Shown piece by piece: positions 33,982 to 46,047 of a DNA stretch of 64,000 nucleotides. Both the position numbers and the translations under genes were made by a program. The notes below the pieces were generated by a model. The model did not search any database. It was given only the letters and a program-made list of their open reading frames with translations, and was not told the origin of the DNA. Source of the stretch: an uncultured Bacilli bacterium (GTDB lineage Bacteria; Bacillota_I; Bacilli_A; RF39; UBA660); assembly GCA_934096805.1 (NCBI GenBank), contig CAKOMW010000001.1, positions 62,001-126,000 of the forward strand, given 5' to 3'. Positions within the stretch are counted from its first letter, which is position 1. Every line of letters begins with the position of its first letter.

Positions 33982-35505
33982 GTGGATGATTTAATATGTG
34001 GGTATAGTCTTGATGATATGCAAAAAGGTATTGTTCTTGATGATAGTAAGTATCTTTTAGTTGTTGCTGGTGCTGGTAGTGGGAAAACGCTTACTATTTT
34101 AGGAAAGATTAATTATTTAATTAAGTATAGGAGCGTTAAGGAAGAAGAAATTCTTTGTATTTCTTTCACTAATAAGGCTTGTGATAGCTTGAGAAGTAAA
34201 ATCAAAGGTATGGGATATGATGTTTTAGTATATACTTTTCATAAATTGTCTCTTGATATTCTTGGAAGCCATGGTTTTGATTTTGATATATGTGAAGGAA
34301 CTTTGTTGGAGGATGTAATTGACAAGTTTTTTAATGTTGATGTTTTGGAGTATCCTTTTATCATGAAGAGGATTATGAATTATTTTGATTTTTTGTATAG
34401 ATGGGATGTTGTTAAGTGTTATCAACAGTTTTTAAGGGATTGTTTTTATAAGATTGAATTATTAAAGAGAAATGTTGCTACTTTTATTAGGTTGTTTAAG
34501 TGTAATGGGTTTGTCTTGGATGATTTTAATTCGTTTTTGAAAAAGATAAGATCAAAAAGATATGGTAAATTTAAGGATAATAAGATTTTTCTTATGATCT
34601 GTGTTAATGTTTATATTAAGTATATGGATATTCTTCGAGACAATAATATGGTTGATTTTGATGACATGATATTACGGGCTACGGATGTTGTGCATGATAA
34701 AGGATTAAAAAACAAAATAAAGTATGTAATTATTGATGAGTATCAGGACACTTCTTATATTAGATTTTGTTTAATAAAAGAGATTGTAAATTCTACGTTG
34801 TGTAATCTTTTAGTAGTTGGAGATGATTTTCAATCTATTTATAGATTTACTGGTTGTAACCTTAGTTTATTTATTGACTTTAAGGATTATTTTGATAATA
34901 GCAAGGTTATGAAAATTGAAAATACTTATAGGAATAGTCAGGAGCTTATTGATTTGGCTGGTTGTTTTATTATGAAGAATGATTGTCAGATTAAAAAAAT
35001 GCTTGTTTCTGAGAAGAATTTTGAGGATCCTGTTAGGATTGTGTATTATGAAAAGATTAAGGATGATTTTAAGGAGTTAATTTTTAATGTTTATGAAGAA
35101 TTTGGTGGTCCCATTATGATTTTAGGAAGGAATAATAGTGATATTAATATGGTCTTGGATGATGAATTAGTGCTTGATGGGGAACGAGTGATTTTTTTGA
35201 GAAATAAGGATATTGATATGTATTATATGACTGTTCATAAAGCAAAGGGTTTGGAGGAAAATGTGGTTATTGTTATAAATTTAAATGATGATTATTTGGG
35301 GTTTCCTAGCAAAATCCAAGATAGTAAGGTTTTTAGGCTTGTTTCTGATTCTAGTTTTGAGTATCCTTTTGATGAGGAGAGGAGGCTTTTTTATGTTGCT
35401 ATTACGAGAACTAAGGGTTGTTGCTTTTTGTTTAGTAGTAAGAAAAGACCGTCTTTGTTTGTTTTAGAGATGGAGAAAATTATGAAGGCAAAGAAAAAGA
35501 ACTAA
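33982..35505 (+). CDS. Compact UvrD/Rep-type DNA helicase
   Basis: A 507-residue superfamily 1 helicase. Motifs in order: Q-motif region (LDDMQKGIV), Walker A AGAGSGKT near 29-36, CISFTNKACDSL (Ia), VIIDEYQDTS (II), VVGDDFQSIYRF (III), ENTYRNSQEL (IV), TVHKAKGLEENVVIVIN (V) and RRLFYVAITRTK (VI). It is much shorter than UvrD or PcrA (about 720), with reduced accessory subdomains, more like the helicase core of HelIV-type proteins, and has no nuclease domain. An ATG 20 codons upstream would add a hydrophobic stretch, so GTG 33982, preceded by GGGGTGAT, is preferred. Its DNA role (repair or fork restart) is inferred. Confidence 0.88.
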   Translation: MDDLICGYSLDDMQKGIVLDDSKYLLVVAGAGSGKTLTILGKINYLIKYRSVKEEEILCISFTNKACDSLRSKIKGMGYDVLVYTFHKLSLDILGSHGFDFDICEGTLLEDVIDKFFNVDVLEYPFIMKRIMNYFDFLYRWDVVKCYQQFLRDCFYKIELLKRNVATFIRLFKCNGFVLDDFNSFLKKIRSKRYGKFKDNKIFLMICVNVYIKYMDILRDNNMVDFDDMILRATDVVHDKGLKNKIKYVIIDEYQDTSYIRFCLIKEIVNSTLCNLLVVGDDFQSIYRFTGCNLSLFIDFKDYFDNSKVMKIENTYRNSQELIDLAGCFIMKNDCQIKKMLVSEKNFEDPVRIVYYEKIKDDFKELIFNVYEEFGGPIMILGRNNSDINMVLDDELVLDGERVIFLRNKDIDMYYMTVHKAKGLEENVVIVINLNDDYLGFPSKIQDSKVFRLVSDSSFEYPFDEERRLFYVAITRTKGCCFLFSSKKRPSLFVLEMEKIMKAKKKN

Positions 35506-35511
35506 TTTGTT

Positions 35512-36012
35512 CTATAATATTTCTTTTGTAAAAAAATCACTTTTCGGATGATATTTTTTTAATAGTAGGAATATTATTAATATTGCAAACAGTCCGATTA
35601 TTGAGTGTAACATATTAACAGTTTTGTTAATATTTATTAGGAGCATCATATAGGCTACTAAAGAACCAAAAAAGGTTGATATTACTATTGAAGTGATATC
35701 TATTATATAGTTTTCTTTTTTAAAGATTACTAACATTGTATATTTTATAATATACATAATACAACATGATACAAATATATTAGTTAAGATGCTTATAATG
35801 AAGAACTTATTATTGCCTAGAACGGGGATTGTTATAAAGTTCCATATGATGATGGGTAATATTGTTGTGTTTGTTCTATTGAATATTGTTTTTTTACTTG
35901 GATTTAAGTAATAGCTTATTTTGTTTTTTGGAAAAATTGTATCTAAAAAATTTATTACAATGGACAAGAGAGTAATAAATAAAACCCCTAATATAGTTAA
36001 ATATAAATACAT
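35512..36012 (-). CDS. Uncharacterised five-helix membrane protein
   Basis: I do not recognise this 166-residue protein. It has about five predicted transmembrane helices (for example YLTILGVLFITLLSIVINFL at the start and LHSIIGLFAILIIFLLL near the end) linked by short basic loops. No catalytic motif is visible. It converges on the UvrD-like helicase with only a six-base gap and diverges from the AAA+ gene, so it is not clearly part of either unit. Confidence 0.65.
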   Translation of the reverse strand: MYLYLTILGVLFITLLSIVINFLDTIFPKNKISYYLNPSKKTIFNRTNTTILPIIIWNFITIPVLGNNKFFIISILTNIFVSCCIMYIIKYTMLVIFKKENYIIDITSIVISTFFGSLVAYMMLLININKTVNMLHSIIGLFAILIIFLLLKKYHPKSDFFTKEIL

Positions 36013-36138
36013 ATTATCAACACCTTTTTATTATATATAAATTATAATCTAATTTTTAAGAATATTCAAACAAAATATTGAATAAATTGTTAAAATTTTA
36101 TATACTAGTATTGTGAAATGTATGAGAGGATGATAAAT

Positions 36139-37062
36139 ATGACTGATAATTATAGTTTTATTGATAGGTATGGAGATAATTTTACTAAGAAAGAGTATGT
36201 TACTAACCCTGCGATTGGTAGAGATGAAGAAATTAAGAAACTAATACTGGTTTTACTTACTCCTGACAAGTCAGTTATATTAACTGGGAAGCCTGGGATT
36301 GGTAAAACTGCAATTGTTGAGGGTCTTGCTTATAAGATAATACATAACGACGTTCCTGATGCTTTAAAAGGATATGAAGTTGTAAAAATTGATACTCAAG
36401 CTTTAATGGGTATGGATCCTGTTACTGGCGATTCTAGAGTACAAAGACTGGTTGACGAAATAAAGGAAAGGAATAAGTTTATCTTGTTTATTGATGAAAT
36501 TCATACGTTGATTAGTACTTCTTCAAATGGTGGTTCTCTTGATTTTGCAAATATGTTTAAGACTGGCTTAGGTCGTGGTGACGTTAAAATTGTTGGTGCT
36601 ACTACAACTGATGAGTATGAAAGATATATTTTGAGGGATAAGGCCTTTACAAGAAGATTTCAGAAAATTGAGGTTGCTGAACCTACTATTGATGAGACTG
36701 TGGAAATACTACTTGGTACTATTCCTAAGATTGAAAAAAAGACCGGTACAGTAATGGCTTATACTCCTTTTGTTAGAGAAAGAATTATGAGGTTTATAGT
36801 GGAGCTTAACAAGGAATATAATAGAGTTTATGAAACTGCTGGTCGTTATCCAGATGTTGCCTTGGCAATGTTATCTCAGGCTTTTTCTTTAGCAGTGTTT
36901 GAAAATAAAAAGACCGTTACTATTGAACATGTTAGAAAAGCTATTGAGGAATCAACTGCTCTTTATCCTGATATTATAAAGAAGGGATTAGTTGAGTTTG
37001 ATAAGCAATTTGGTGATTTAATTAAAAAAGAAGAGGATATGAGAAGGGATTTTTATGAATAA
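36139..37062 (+). CDS. Single-ring AAA+ ATPase resembling Clp D1
   Basis: A 307-residue protein corresponding only to the first AAA+ module of ClpA/B/C. Walker A GKPGIGKT is at 50-57, IDEIHTLI holds Walker B near 118-124, sensor 1 is in IVGATTTDEYERYI, and the arginine finger pair is in TRRFQKIEV. The ClpB-like pore segment GMDPVTGDSRVQRLVDEI is present, and the C-terminal small helical domain (RYPDVALAMLSQAFSLA) is complete. There is no Clp N-domain, second ring or ClpP-binding loop. Start ATG 36139 follows GAGGATGA. The next gene overlaps its end by eight bases and encodes a membrane protein, suggesting a membrane-coupled unfoldase. Not heat-shock regulated as far as visible. Confidence 0.8.
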   Translation: MTDNYSFIDRYGDNFTKKEYVTNPAIGRDEEIKKLILVLLTPDKSVILTGKPGIGKTAIVEGLAYKIIHNDVPDALKGYEVVKIDTQALMGMDPVTGDSRVQRLVDEIKERNKFILFIDEIHTLISTSSNGGSLDFANMFKTGLGRGDVKIVGATTTDEYERYILRDKAFTRRFQKIEVAEPTIDETVEILLGTIPKIEKKTGTVMAYTPFVRERIMRFIVELNKEYNRVYETAGRYPDVALAMLSQAFSLAVFENKKTVTIEHVRKAIEESTALYPDIIKKGLVEFDKQFGDLIKKEEDMRRDFYE

Positions 37063-37456
37063 GTTTAGTTTTTTGAATGTTATTAATGTTATAAAGTATT
37101 TATCTGTTATTGCAGTTATGGTTTGCATTTGTATTGCTTATAAGTCTATTATGAGTGGAGACATATTTATTATTGTGTTTATAGCTACAATGATTGTTTA
37201 TTTTGTTTATACTATTATTAAGTTTTTGATAAAAGATAGTAATGAGGCTCTTAGTTTATTTAAGAATATTATTACTATTATGCTTAATGGATATATTTTG
37301 CTTGTTGTTTGTAAGGAATATACTTTAATTAATTCTATTATTTATTCTATAAATGAAACGTATTTTATGATTAATTATATAATTATCATATTTGTTACTA
37401 TTGTGCTTATGGTTAGTGATTTTTTTAAGCCAAAAGAAAATATCAAGATTAGTTGA
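37055..37456 (+). CDS. Four-helix membrane protein coupled to AAA+ gene
   Basis: A 133-residue protein of no recognised family, with four strongly hydrophobic segments (starting with YLSVIAVMVCICIAYKSIM and ending with YIIIIFVTIVLMVSDFF) and short polar loops; the C-terminus is basic. It overlaps the AAA+ gene by eight bases, and its GGGAT-type ribosome-binding site lies inside that gene, so translation is coupled. The two probably form a complex, perhaps with this protein recruiting the ATPase to the membrane. Confidence 0.7.
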   Translation: MNKFSFLNVINVIKYLSVIAVMVCICIAYKSIMSGDIFIIVFIATMIVYFVYTIIKFLIKDSNEALSLFKNIITIMLNGYILLVVCKEYTLINSIIYSINETYFMINYIIIIFVTIVLMVSDFFKPKENIKIS

Positions 37457-37463
37457 TATTTTT
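37437..37463. terminator. Bidirectional terminator AAA+ operon / cotJ
   Basis: AAAATATCAA pairs with TTGATATTTT around GATTAG, followed by a T-run. It overlaps the stop of the membrane-protein gene and lies just past the end of cotJC. Confidence 0.75.
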
Positions 37464-37468
37464 ATTTT

Positions 37469-38035
37469 TTATAAATTGTCATATCCTTTAGATTTGTATT
37501 CATCGTATAACTCTTTGAATCTAGCGTAATGAACTATTTCTCTTTGTCTTAGAAATAGGAGTGGTCCGATGACGTCTGGATCATTTGTTAAATTTATTAA
37601 GTTTTCATAGGTAGCACGTGCTTTTTCTTCTGCTGCCATATCTTCTGCTAGGTCTGCTACAGGATCACCTGTTGTTGCAAAGTATGCTACTGTGAAAGGT
37701 ACTCCATTGGTGTCTGTTGGATATAATGCTTTGCCGTGTTCAGCATAATGAGGATCGAATCCTGCTTTTTTCATTTCTTCTTTGGTGGCGTTTTTTGTTA
37801 ATTGATATATCATGGCGCAGATCATTTCGACATGTCCTAGTTCCTCTGTGCCAATATCCGTTAATAATGCTCTTCCTTTAGCGTCTGGCATTGTGTATCT
37901 TTGATTAAGGTATCTAAGCGCTGCTGCTAGTTCCCCATTTGGACCTCCGTATTGTGTTACTAAAAGGTTTGCTAATTTTGGATCTGATTTTTTAATATTT
38001 ATAGGATATTGTAATTTTTTATCATATTTCCACAT
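37469..38035 (-). CDS. cotJC: Spore coat protein CotJC (manganese-catalase family)
   Basis: A 188-residue protein of the ferritin-like manganese catalase family that forms part of the spore coat. Recognisable blocks: MWKYDKKLQYPI, QYGGPNGELAAALRYLNQRYTMP, LLTDIGTEELGHVEMI (two metal-ligand Glu and a His), AYFATTGDPVADLAEDMAAEEKARATYENLI and LRQREIVHYARFKE (remaining Glu/His ligands). All expected di-metal ligands look intact. Its start overlaps the stop of the CotJA/JB gene by one base (TAATG). It is evidence that the organism or its recent ancestors formed spores. Confidence 0.95.
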   Translation of the reverse strand: MWKYDKKLQYPINIKKSDPKLANLLVTQYGGPNGELAAALRYLNQRYTMPDAKGRALLTDIGTEELGHVEMICAMIYQLTKNATKEEMKKAGFDPHYAEHGKALYPTDTNGVPFTVAYFATTGDPVADLAEDMAAEEKARATYENLINLTNDPDVIGPLLFLRQREIVHYARFKELYDEYKSKGYDNL

Positions 38036-38460
38036 TATTTATTCCCCTCCCATGGCCATTTTTTTGTGTCCCAAGCCCAAGGTATCGCACTTAAAGTATC
38101 ACTTGATAGTTTTAGAGCACTGTACTTACTTTCATATTGTGCTAATGCTTGTTTAGCAAGATTTGAATATTCTGTTCTTAATCTTATTGCTTCTTGATCT
38201 TCAGGATGAGTGTCTAAGTATAATGTTAATTCGTGTGCACAAAAATCATAAATTTGTAACATTAATAGTGTATATTCTTGTTCGTTTTGTGGATTTAATG
38301 CTGCCGGCTGATAATTTTTGTAATTGTCATATAGATTGTTGAACAAATTTCCTCTTATGTAGGCAGTGTATGGATCTTGTTCAATTTGTGAGTTATTAAC
38401 TTTTTTTTGTTGATAATTCATATCATTTAAATGATTATAGTATTCATTATAGTTATTCAT
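38035..38460 (-). CDS. CotJA-CotJB fusion spore coat protein
   Basis: A 141-residue protein that appears to join two coat proteins usually encoded separately. Residues about 28-55 (DPYTAYIRGNLFNNLYDNYKNYQP) match the CotJA core; residues from about 60 onwards match CotJB: LMLQIYDFCAHELTLYLDTHPEDQEAI, then YESKYSAL and the tryptophan-rich ending IPWAWDTKKWPWE. B. subtilis CotJA and CotJB are about 80-90 residues each, so a 141-residue product is consistent with both cores and little linker. It leads the cotJ transcript with a GGAGG site. Coat genes are usually under mother-cell sigma factors, but I could not identify a convincing sigma-E or sigma-K promoter. Confidence 0.85.
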   Translation of the reverse strand: MNNYNEYYNHLNDMNYQQKKVNNSQIEQDPYTAYIRGNLFNNLYDNYKNYQPAALNPQNEQEYTLLMLQIYDFCAHELTLYLDTHPEDQEAIRLRTEYSNLAKQALAQYESKYSALKLSSDTLSAIPWAWDTKKWPWEGNK

Positions 38461-38538
38461 TATTTTTTCCTCCTTTTTTATATTATGAACATCTATTTTT
38501 TGTGGTTATGTATATGCCTATAAATTGTTTAAAAACTA

Positions 38539-38567
38539 TTGCAAATGTCTGTAAAAAATGGTAGAAT
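38539..38567 (+). promoter_or_regulatory. Promoter of tRNA-His
   Basis: TTGCAA (38539-38544) and TAGAAT (38562-38567) are separated by 17 bases and lie 20 bases before the tRNA. Confidence 0.7.
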
Positions 38568-38587
38568 ATATACGTATTAATTTTTAT

Positions 38588-38664
38588 GGCGGCATTGGTG
38601 AAGTGGTTAACACGCTAGTTTGTGGCACTAGTATGCGTGGGTTCGATTCCCACATGCCGCCCCA
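38588..38664 (+). tRNA. tRNA-His (GTG)
   Basis: A 77-nt cloverleaf. The extra G at -1 (38588) faces C73, the identity mark of tRNA-His. The acceptor GCGGCAT pairs with ATGCCGC, the anticodon stem CTAGT/ACTAG holds loop TTGTGGC with anticodon GTG, and the T loop GGTTCGATTCC is standard. CCA is encoded. It is followed by its own terminator and is one of few features on the plus strand here. Confidence 0.97.
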
Positions 38665-38675
38665 TTTGGTTTATT

Positions 38676-38693
38676 AACATCCTTTTGGATGTT
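38676..38693 (+). terminator. Terminator of tRNA-His
   Basis: AACATCC and GGATGTT pair around a TTTT loop, followed by a T-run. Confidence 0.85.
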
Positions 38694-38741
38694 TTTTTGT
38701 TTTAAAAATATTTGTGCATAAAAAAAGAAAGATTTTAACGT

Positions 38742-39959
38742 TTATCTTTCTAATACAAAGTATTTTTTCTTTCCTTTTCGTATTATGTTGTATTTTTTAT
38801 TATTATCAATTTTGTAGTTTTCATCATTTATAGTTTCTCCATTTAAAGTAATAGCATTGTTATTTAGAAATTCCCTAGCTTCTCTTCTTGAGCTAGCAAT
38901 GTTATTTTCAGTTAATATTTCAAGTATTGTTTTTTCTTCTTCTAGTTTAAATGTTGGTACTCCTTTAAATGCTTGTGATAGTTGTTCATCTGATAAATTT
39001 TTTATATCATTTTTAAAGAGAGCTTCGGATATTTGTTTTGCGTTTAAATATTCATTTTCTCCATGCAAATCAGTGATAAATTCTTGTGCTAACTTTTCTT
39101 GTGCTATTCTTAAGTGTGGCTGTTCTTTATGTTTTTCCATTATGTCGTCTATTTCTTGTTTGTTTAGGAAGGTATATACTTTTAAGTATTCTTCAACTTT
39201 TGTATCATCTGAGTTTATTAAGTATTGATATAATTCATAACTAGATGTTTTATTTATATCTAACCATAATGCATTTCCTTCACTTTTGCCAAATTTATTG
39301 CCATTTGCATCTAAGATAAGTGGCATTGTAAATCCATAAACTTCTTTACCTTCAATTTTTTTTATTAATTCTATACCAGTAGTAATGTTCCCCCATTGAT
39401 CGCTTCCTGCAGCTTGTAGCATACAATTTTTTTCTCTGTATAGGTGTAAGAAATCATATCCTTGTAATAACGTATAAGAGAATTCAGCATATGTTATACC
39501 TGTTTCTAGCCTTCTACTGATGATGTCTTTTGCTAACATGTAATTGACGTTTATATATTTTCCAATGTCTCTTAAAAATTCTAAATATGTATAATTTTTC
39601 ATCCAATCGTAATTATTAACAATTTCTGCTTTTCCTTCAAGTATTGTGCTTACTTGTTTTTTTATTCCCTCAAAGTTTTTTTGTAATTTTTCCTTTGAGA
39701 TAATTTCTCTTTCTGCTGTTGGCCTTGGATCACCAATAAGTCCTGTGGCTCCCCCCACTAGAAGGATTGGATGATGGCCCGCTTTTGCTAATCTTTTTGC
39801 TGTTATTAATGATGAATAGTGCCCAATGTGCAGACTATCAGCAGTTGGATCTGTACCCCAATAGAATGATATTTGTTCATTGTTTAGTTTTTCTTCTAAA
39901 TCTTCTCCTGCTACATCTTTAATTAAACCTCTCCATTTTAATTCTTCATATAGTGTCAT
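38742..39959 (-). CDS. tyrS: Tyrosyl-tRNA synthetase
   Basis: Charges tRNA-Tyr. The 405-residue class I enzyme has the HIGH motif in SLHIGHYSSLI, the tyrosine-binding region YDFLHLYREKNCMLQAAGSDQWGNI, the KMSKS-equivalent KFGKSEGNALWLD, and a C-terminal S4-like RNA-binding domain beginning near ILTENNIASSRREAREFL. The upstream leader is a T-box, so transcription through the leader should respond to uncharged tRNA-Tyr. GGAGG precedes the ATG. Confidence 0.97.
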   Translation of the reverse strand: MTLYEELKWRGLIKDVAGEDLEEKLNNEQISFYWGTDPTADSLHIGHYSSLITAKRLAKAGHHPILLVGGATGLIGDPRPTAEREIISKEKLQKNFEGIKKQVSTILEGKAEIVNNYDWMKNYTYLEFLRDIGKYINVNYMLAKDIISRRLETGITYAEFSYTLLQGYDFLHLYREKNCMLQAAGSDQWGNITTGIELIKKIEGKEVYGFTMPLILDANGNKFGKSEGNALWLDINKTSSYELYQYLINSDDTKVEEYLKVYTFLNKQEIDDIMEKHKEQPHLRIAQEKLAQEFITDLHGENEYLNAKQISEALFKNDIKNLSDEQLSQAFKGVPTFKLEEEKTILEILTENNIASSRREAREFLNNNAITLNGETINDENYKIDNNKKYNIIRKGKKKYFVLER

Positions 39960-39974
39960 AATTTTTCCTCCTTA

Positions 39975-40170
39975 AAACAAAAATTCATAAACTAAAGGAC
40001 GAAAAACCGTGGTACCACCTTAATTTATGAATTAACATACACTTTATACTATAACGCGTTACCGATTAAATTCATGGTATGTATTTCATATTATTCTGTT
40101 TATTAGTTTGCACCTACCACTAATTCTCTATGTTTTAACATAAATAATATTACTATTTACCAGTCAATAT
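39975..40170 (-). promoter_or_regulatory. T-box leader of tyrS
   Basis: The minus strand carries the T-box core AAGGTGGTACCACGG (around 40008-40022), followed by a terminator helix: AATTCATAAA (40024-40033) pairs with TTTATGAATT (39982-39991), then TTTTGTTT. The T-box core is in the 5' half of this region, so binding of uncharged tRNA would favour the antiterminator. Upstream lies a structured Stem I region. A UAC tyrosine triplet in GAAATAC (40081-40087) is my candidate specifier. A TTGACT -35-like box lies at 40162-40167. Confidence 0.9.
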
Positions 40171-40233
40171 TTAATATGTATTTAATTTAACATATATGTT
40201 TATAAATGTCAAACATTTTTGCATAAAAAAAAT

Positions 40234-40338
40234 CTTAGCAACGTCCTATTTTCGCAAGATACTATCTTCGGCGCTGAAGAGCTTAACTTCTGGGTTCGGG
40301 ATGGGACCAGGTGTACCCTCTTCGCTATCGTCACTAAG
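40234..40338 (-). rRNA. rrf: 5S ribosomal RNA
   Basis: About 105 nt. The 5' end CTTAGTGACG pairs with the 3' end CGTTGCTAAG to close helix I. Interior segments (GGGTACACCTGGTCCCATCCC on the RNA strand, CCGAACCCAGAAGTTAAG) are characteristic 5S sequence. It is the last gene of the rRNA operon. Ends set from the closing helix, within a few bases. Confidence 0.95.
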
Positions 40339-40429
40339 AAAATATTTAGAGAAATAATTCTCTGAAAACTAAGATAATGTATGTCATCAAATTTATTTTA
40401 AAATATTCTTTATAATAACAATTATGATT

Positions 40430-43346
<2,917 letters not shown>

Positions 43347-43555
43347 ACCATTTGTTATTGATATTTTATACTATCCTAATTTGATGAGTTAAAAGAACAT
43401 TAATTCTGCTCATTTTAAATCTTAATAGTGTTTTTCAACACTACCCTCATACATTATCTAGTTTTCAAAGAACTATTTTCTTGAGAGATTTGGTCTCTCA
43501 AAACCAAGCAAAACGAATTATAGCTAGAATTCATTATTTGTTTATCTTTCTCCAT

Positions 43556-45128
<1,573 letters not shown>

Positions 45129-45238
45129 TAATTTATTTTTAGTTTGATTTTATTATTTACCTAGCTATCTCAAATTGACGTTTTGCTCAGTTTTCAAAGA
45201 TCAAATCTTTTTGTTGCACTTTTCTCAAGTGCTTTTTA

Positions 45239-45267
45239 ATTATATCAAATGAAGTTTTAAAAGTCAA
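45239..45267 (-). promoter_or_regulatory. rRNA promoter P2
   Basis: On the minus strand TTGACT (45262-45267) and TATAAT (45239-45244) are 17 bases apart, about 110 bases before mature 16S. It is the proximal of two tandem promoters in the roughly 320-base gene-free region 45129-45449, which otherwise holds only AT-rich leader sequence. Confidence 0.8.
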
Positions 45268-45333
45268 CAAGTTTTTTAAAGTTTTTTTATTTTTTTTGTT
45301 GGTATTTGTCGGCTTCTTCATTCGACGTTTACT

Positions 45334-45362
45334 AATATAACAAATTGAAATTTGTTTGTCAA
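45334..45362 (-). promoter_or_regulatory. rRNA promoter P1
   Basis: On the minus strand TTGACA (45357-45362) and TATATT (45334-45339) are 17 bases apart, 95 bases upstream of P2. A-tracts directly upstream (45361-45400) could act as an UP element. Confidence 0.8.
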
Positions 45363-45449
45363 TAAAAAAATGAATTTTTTTTAATTTTTTTATTTCTTAT
45401 ATATAATATGCCACTATTTTGTAATTATTCTTATTATTTTTTGTTAAAA

Positions 45450-45986
45450 TTATATTTTTGTTTTTTTCATTTTTTTAAATTTTAAATAGTACTCTTTGGT
45501 TGTGTTTTCATCAAATGGCATTTCTTTATTTCTTACTTTGTTTATAAGAATTGTTAATTCGTTTTTTAAAATTTTGTCTATTTCTTTTGAATACTTCATT
45601 ATTCTTTTGTGGTATTGATATTCACCACGATCTAATATTTTGAATGAACCATCTGGAAACACTCTTAAGTCTAAATCGTAATCTATATATTTTATTGTGT
45701 TTTCTTCTATAACATATGGGGAAGCTATATTGCAATAGTAATAAATACCTGTTGGTTTTATTTGTCCTATTATATTAAACCAATCTGTTTTTGAAAAGTA
45801 CATGATTGCCGGTTCTTTTGTTTTCCATGTTCTTCCATCTGATTCTTTTACTAGTGTTTTATAGTTTCCAAAGATTGCATATTCTTCTGTTTGGCCAATG
45901 AAAGTTGCCTCATCCCAACTTCTGTGTATTTTATGATCATGTTTATAACTATGAATATTCAATCTTTTTCCTTTTTCTAAATTCAT
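45450..45986 (-). CDS. DUF402 nucleoside tri/diphosphate phosphatase
   Basis: A 178-residue member of the DUF402 family, whose characterised Gram-positive members (YgaC/Sa1684 type, NtdP) hydrolyse nucleoside tri- and diphosphates in a metal-dependent manner. Visible family blocks are IHSYKHDHKIHRSWDEATFIG, the segment EPAIMYFSKTDWFNIIGQI, YYCNIASPYVIEENTIKYIDYDLDL and VFPDGSFKILDRGEYQYH, containing the conserved Asp/Glu and Asn ligands. Cytoplasmic, no signal. It lies upstream of the rRNA promoters in the same direction and 60 bases from the ctpA-type gene. Confidence 0.85.
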   Translation of the reverse strand: MNLEKGKRLNIHSYKHDHKIHRSWDEATFIGQTEEYAIFGNYKTLVKESDGRTWKTKEPAIMYFSKTDWFNIIGQIKPTGIYYYCNIASPYVIEENTIKYIDYDLDLRVFPDGSFKILDRGEYQYHKRIMKYSKEIDKILKNELTILINKVRNKEMPFDENTTKEYYLKFKKMKKTKI

Positions 45987-46047
45987 ATTTTCACTTCCTA
46001 TCCATTTTAATTATATATCATTTCATTAAAAAAAACAAATAGCCTTG

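Noticed and set aside
38461..38540. Sigma-E or sigma-K promoter before cotJ
   Set aside because: GCATATACATA-like pieces occur but without correct paired boxes and spacing, so I do not call it.
43347..43555. tRNA genes in the 16S-23S spacer
   Set aside because: No cloverleaf, T-loop or CCA pattern is present on either strand.
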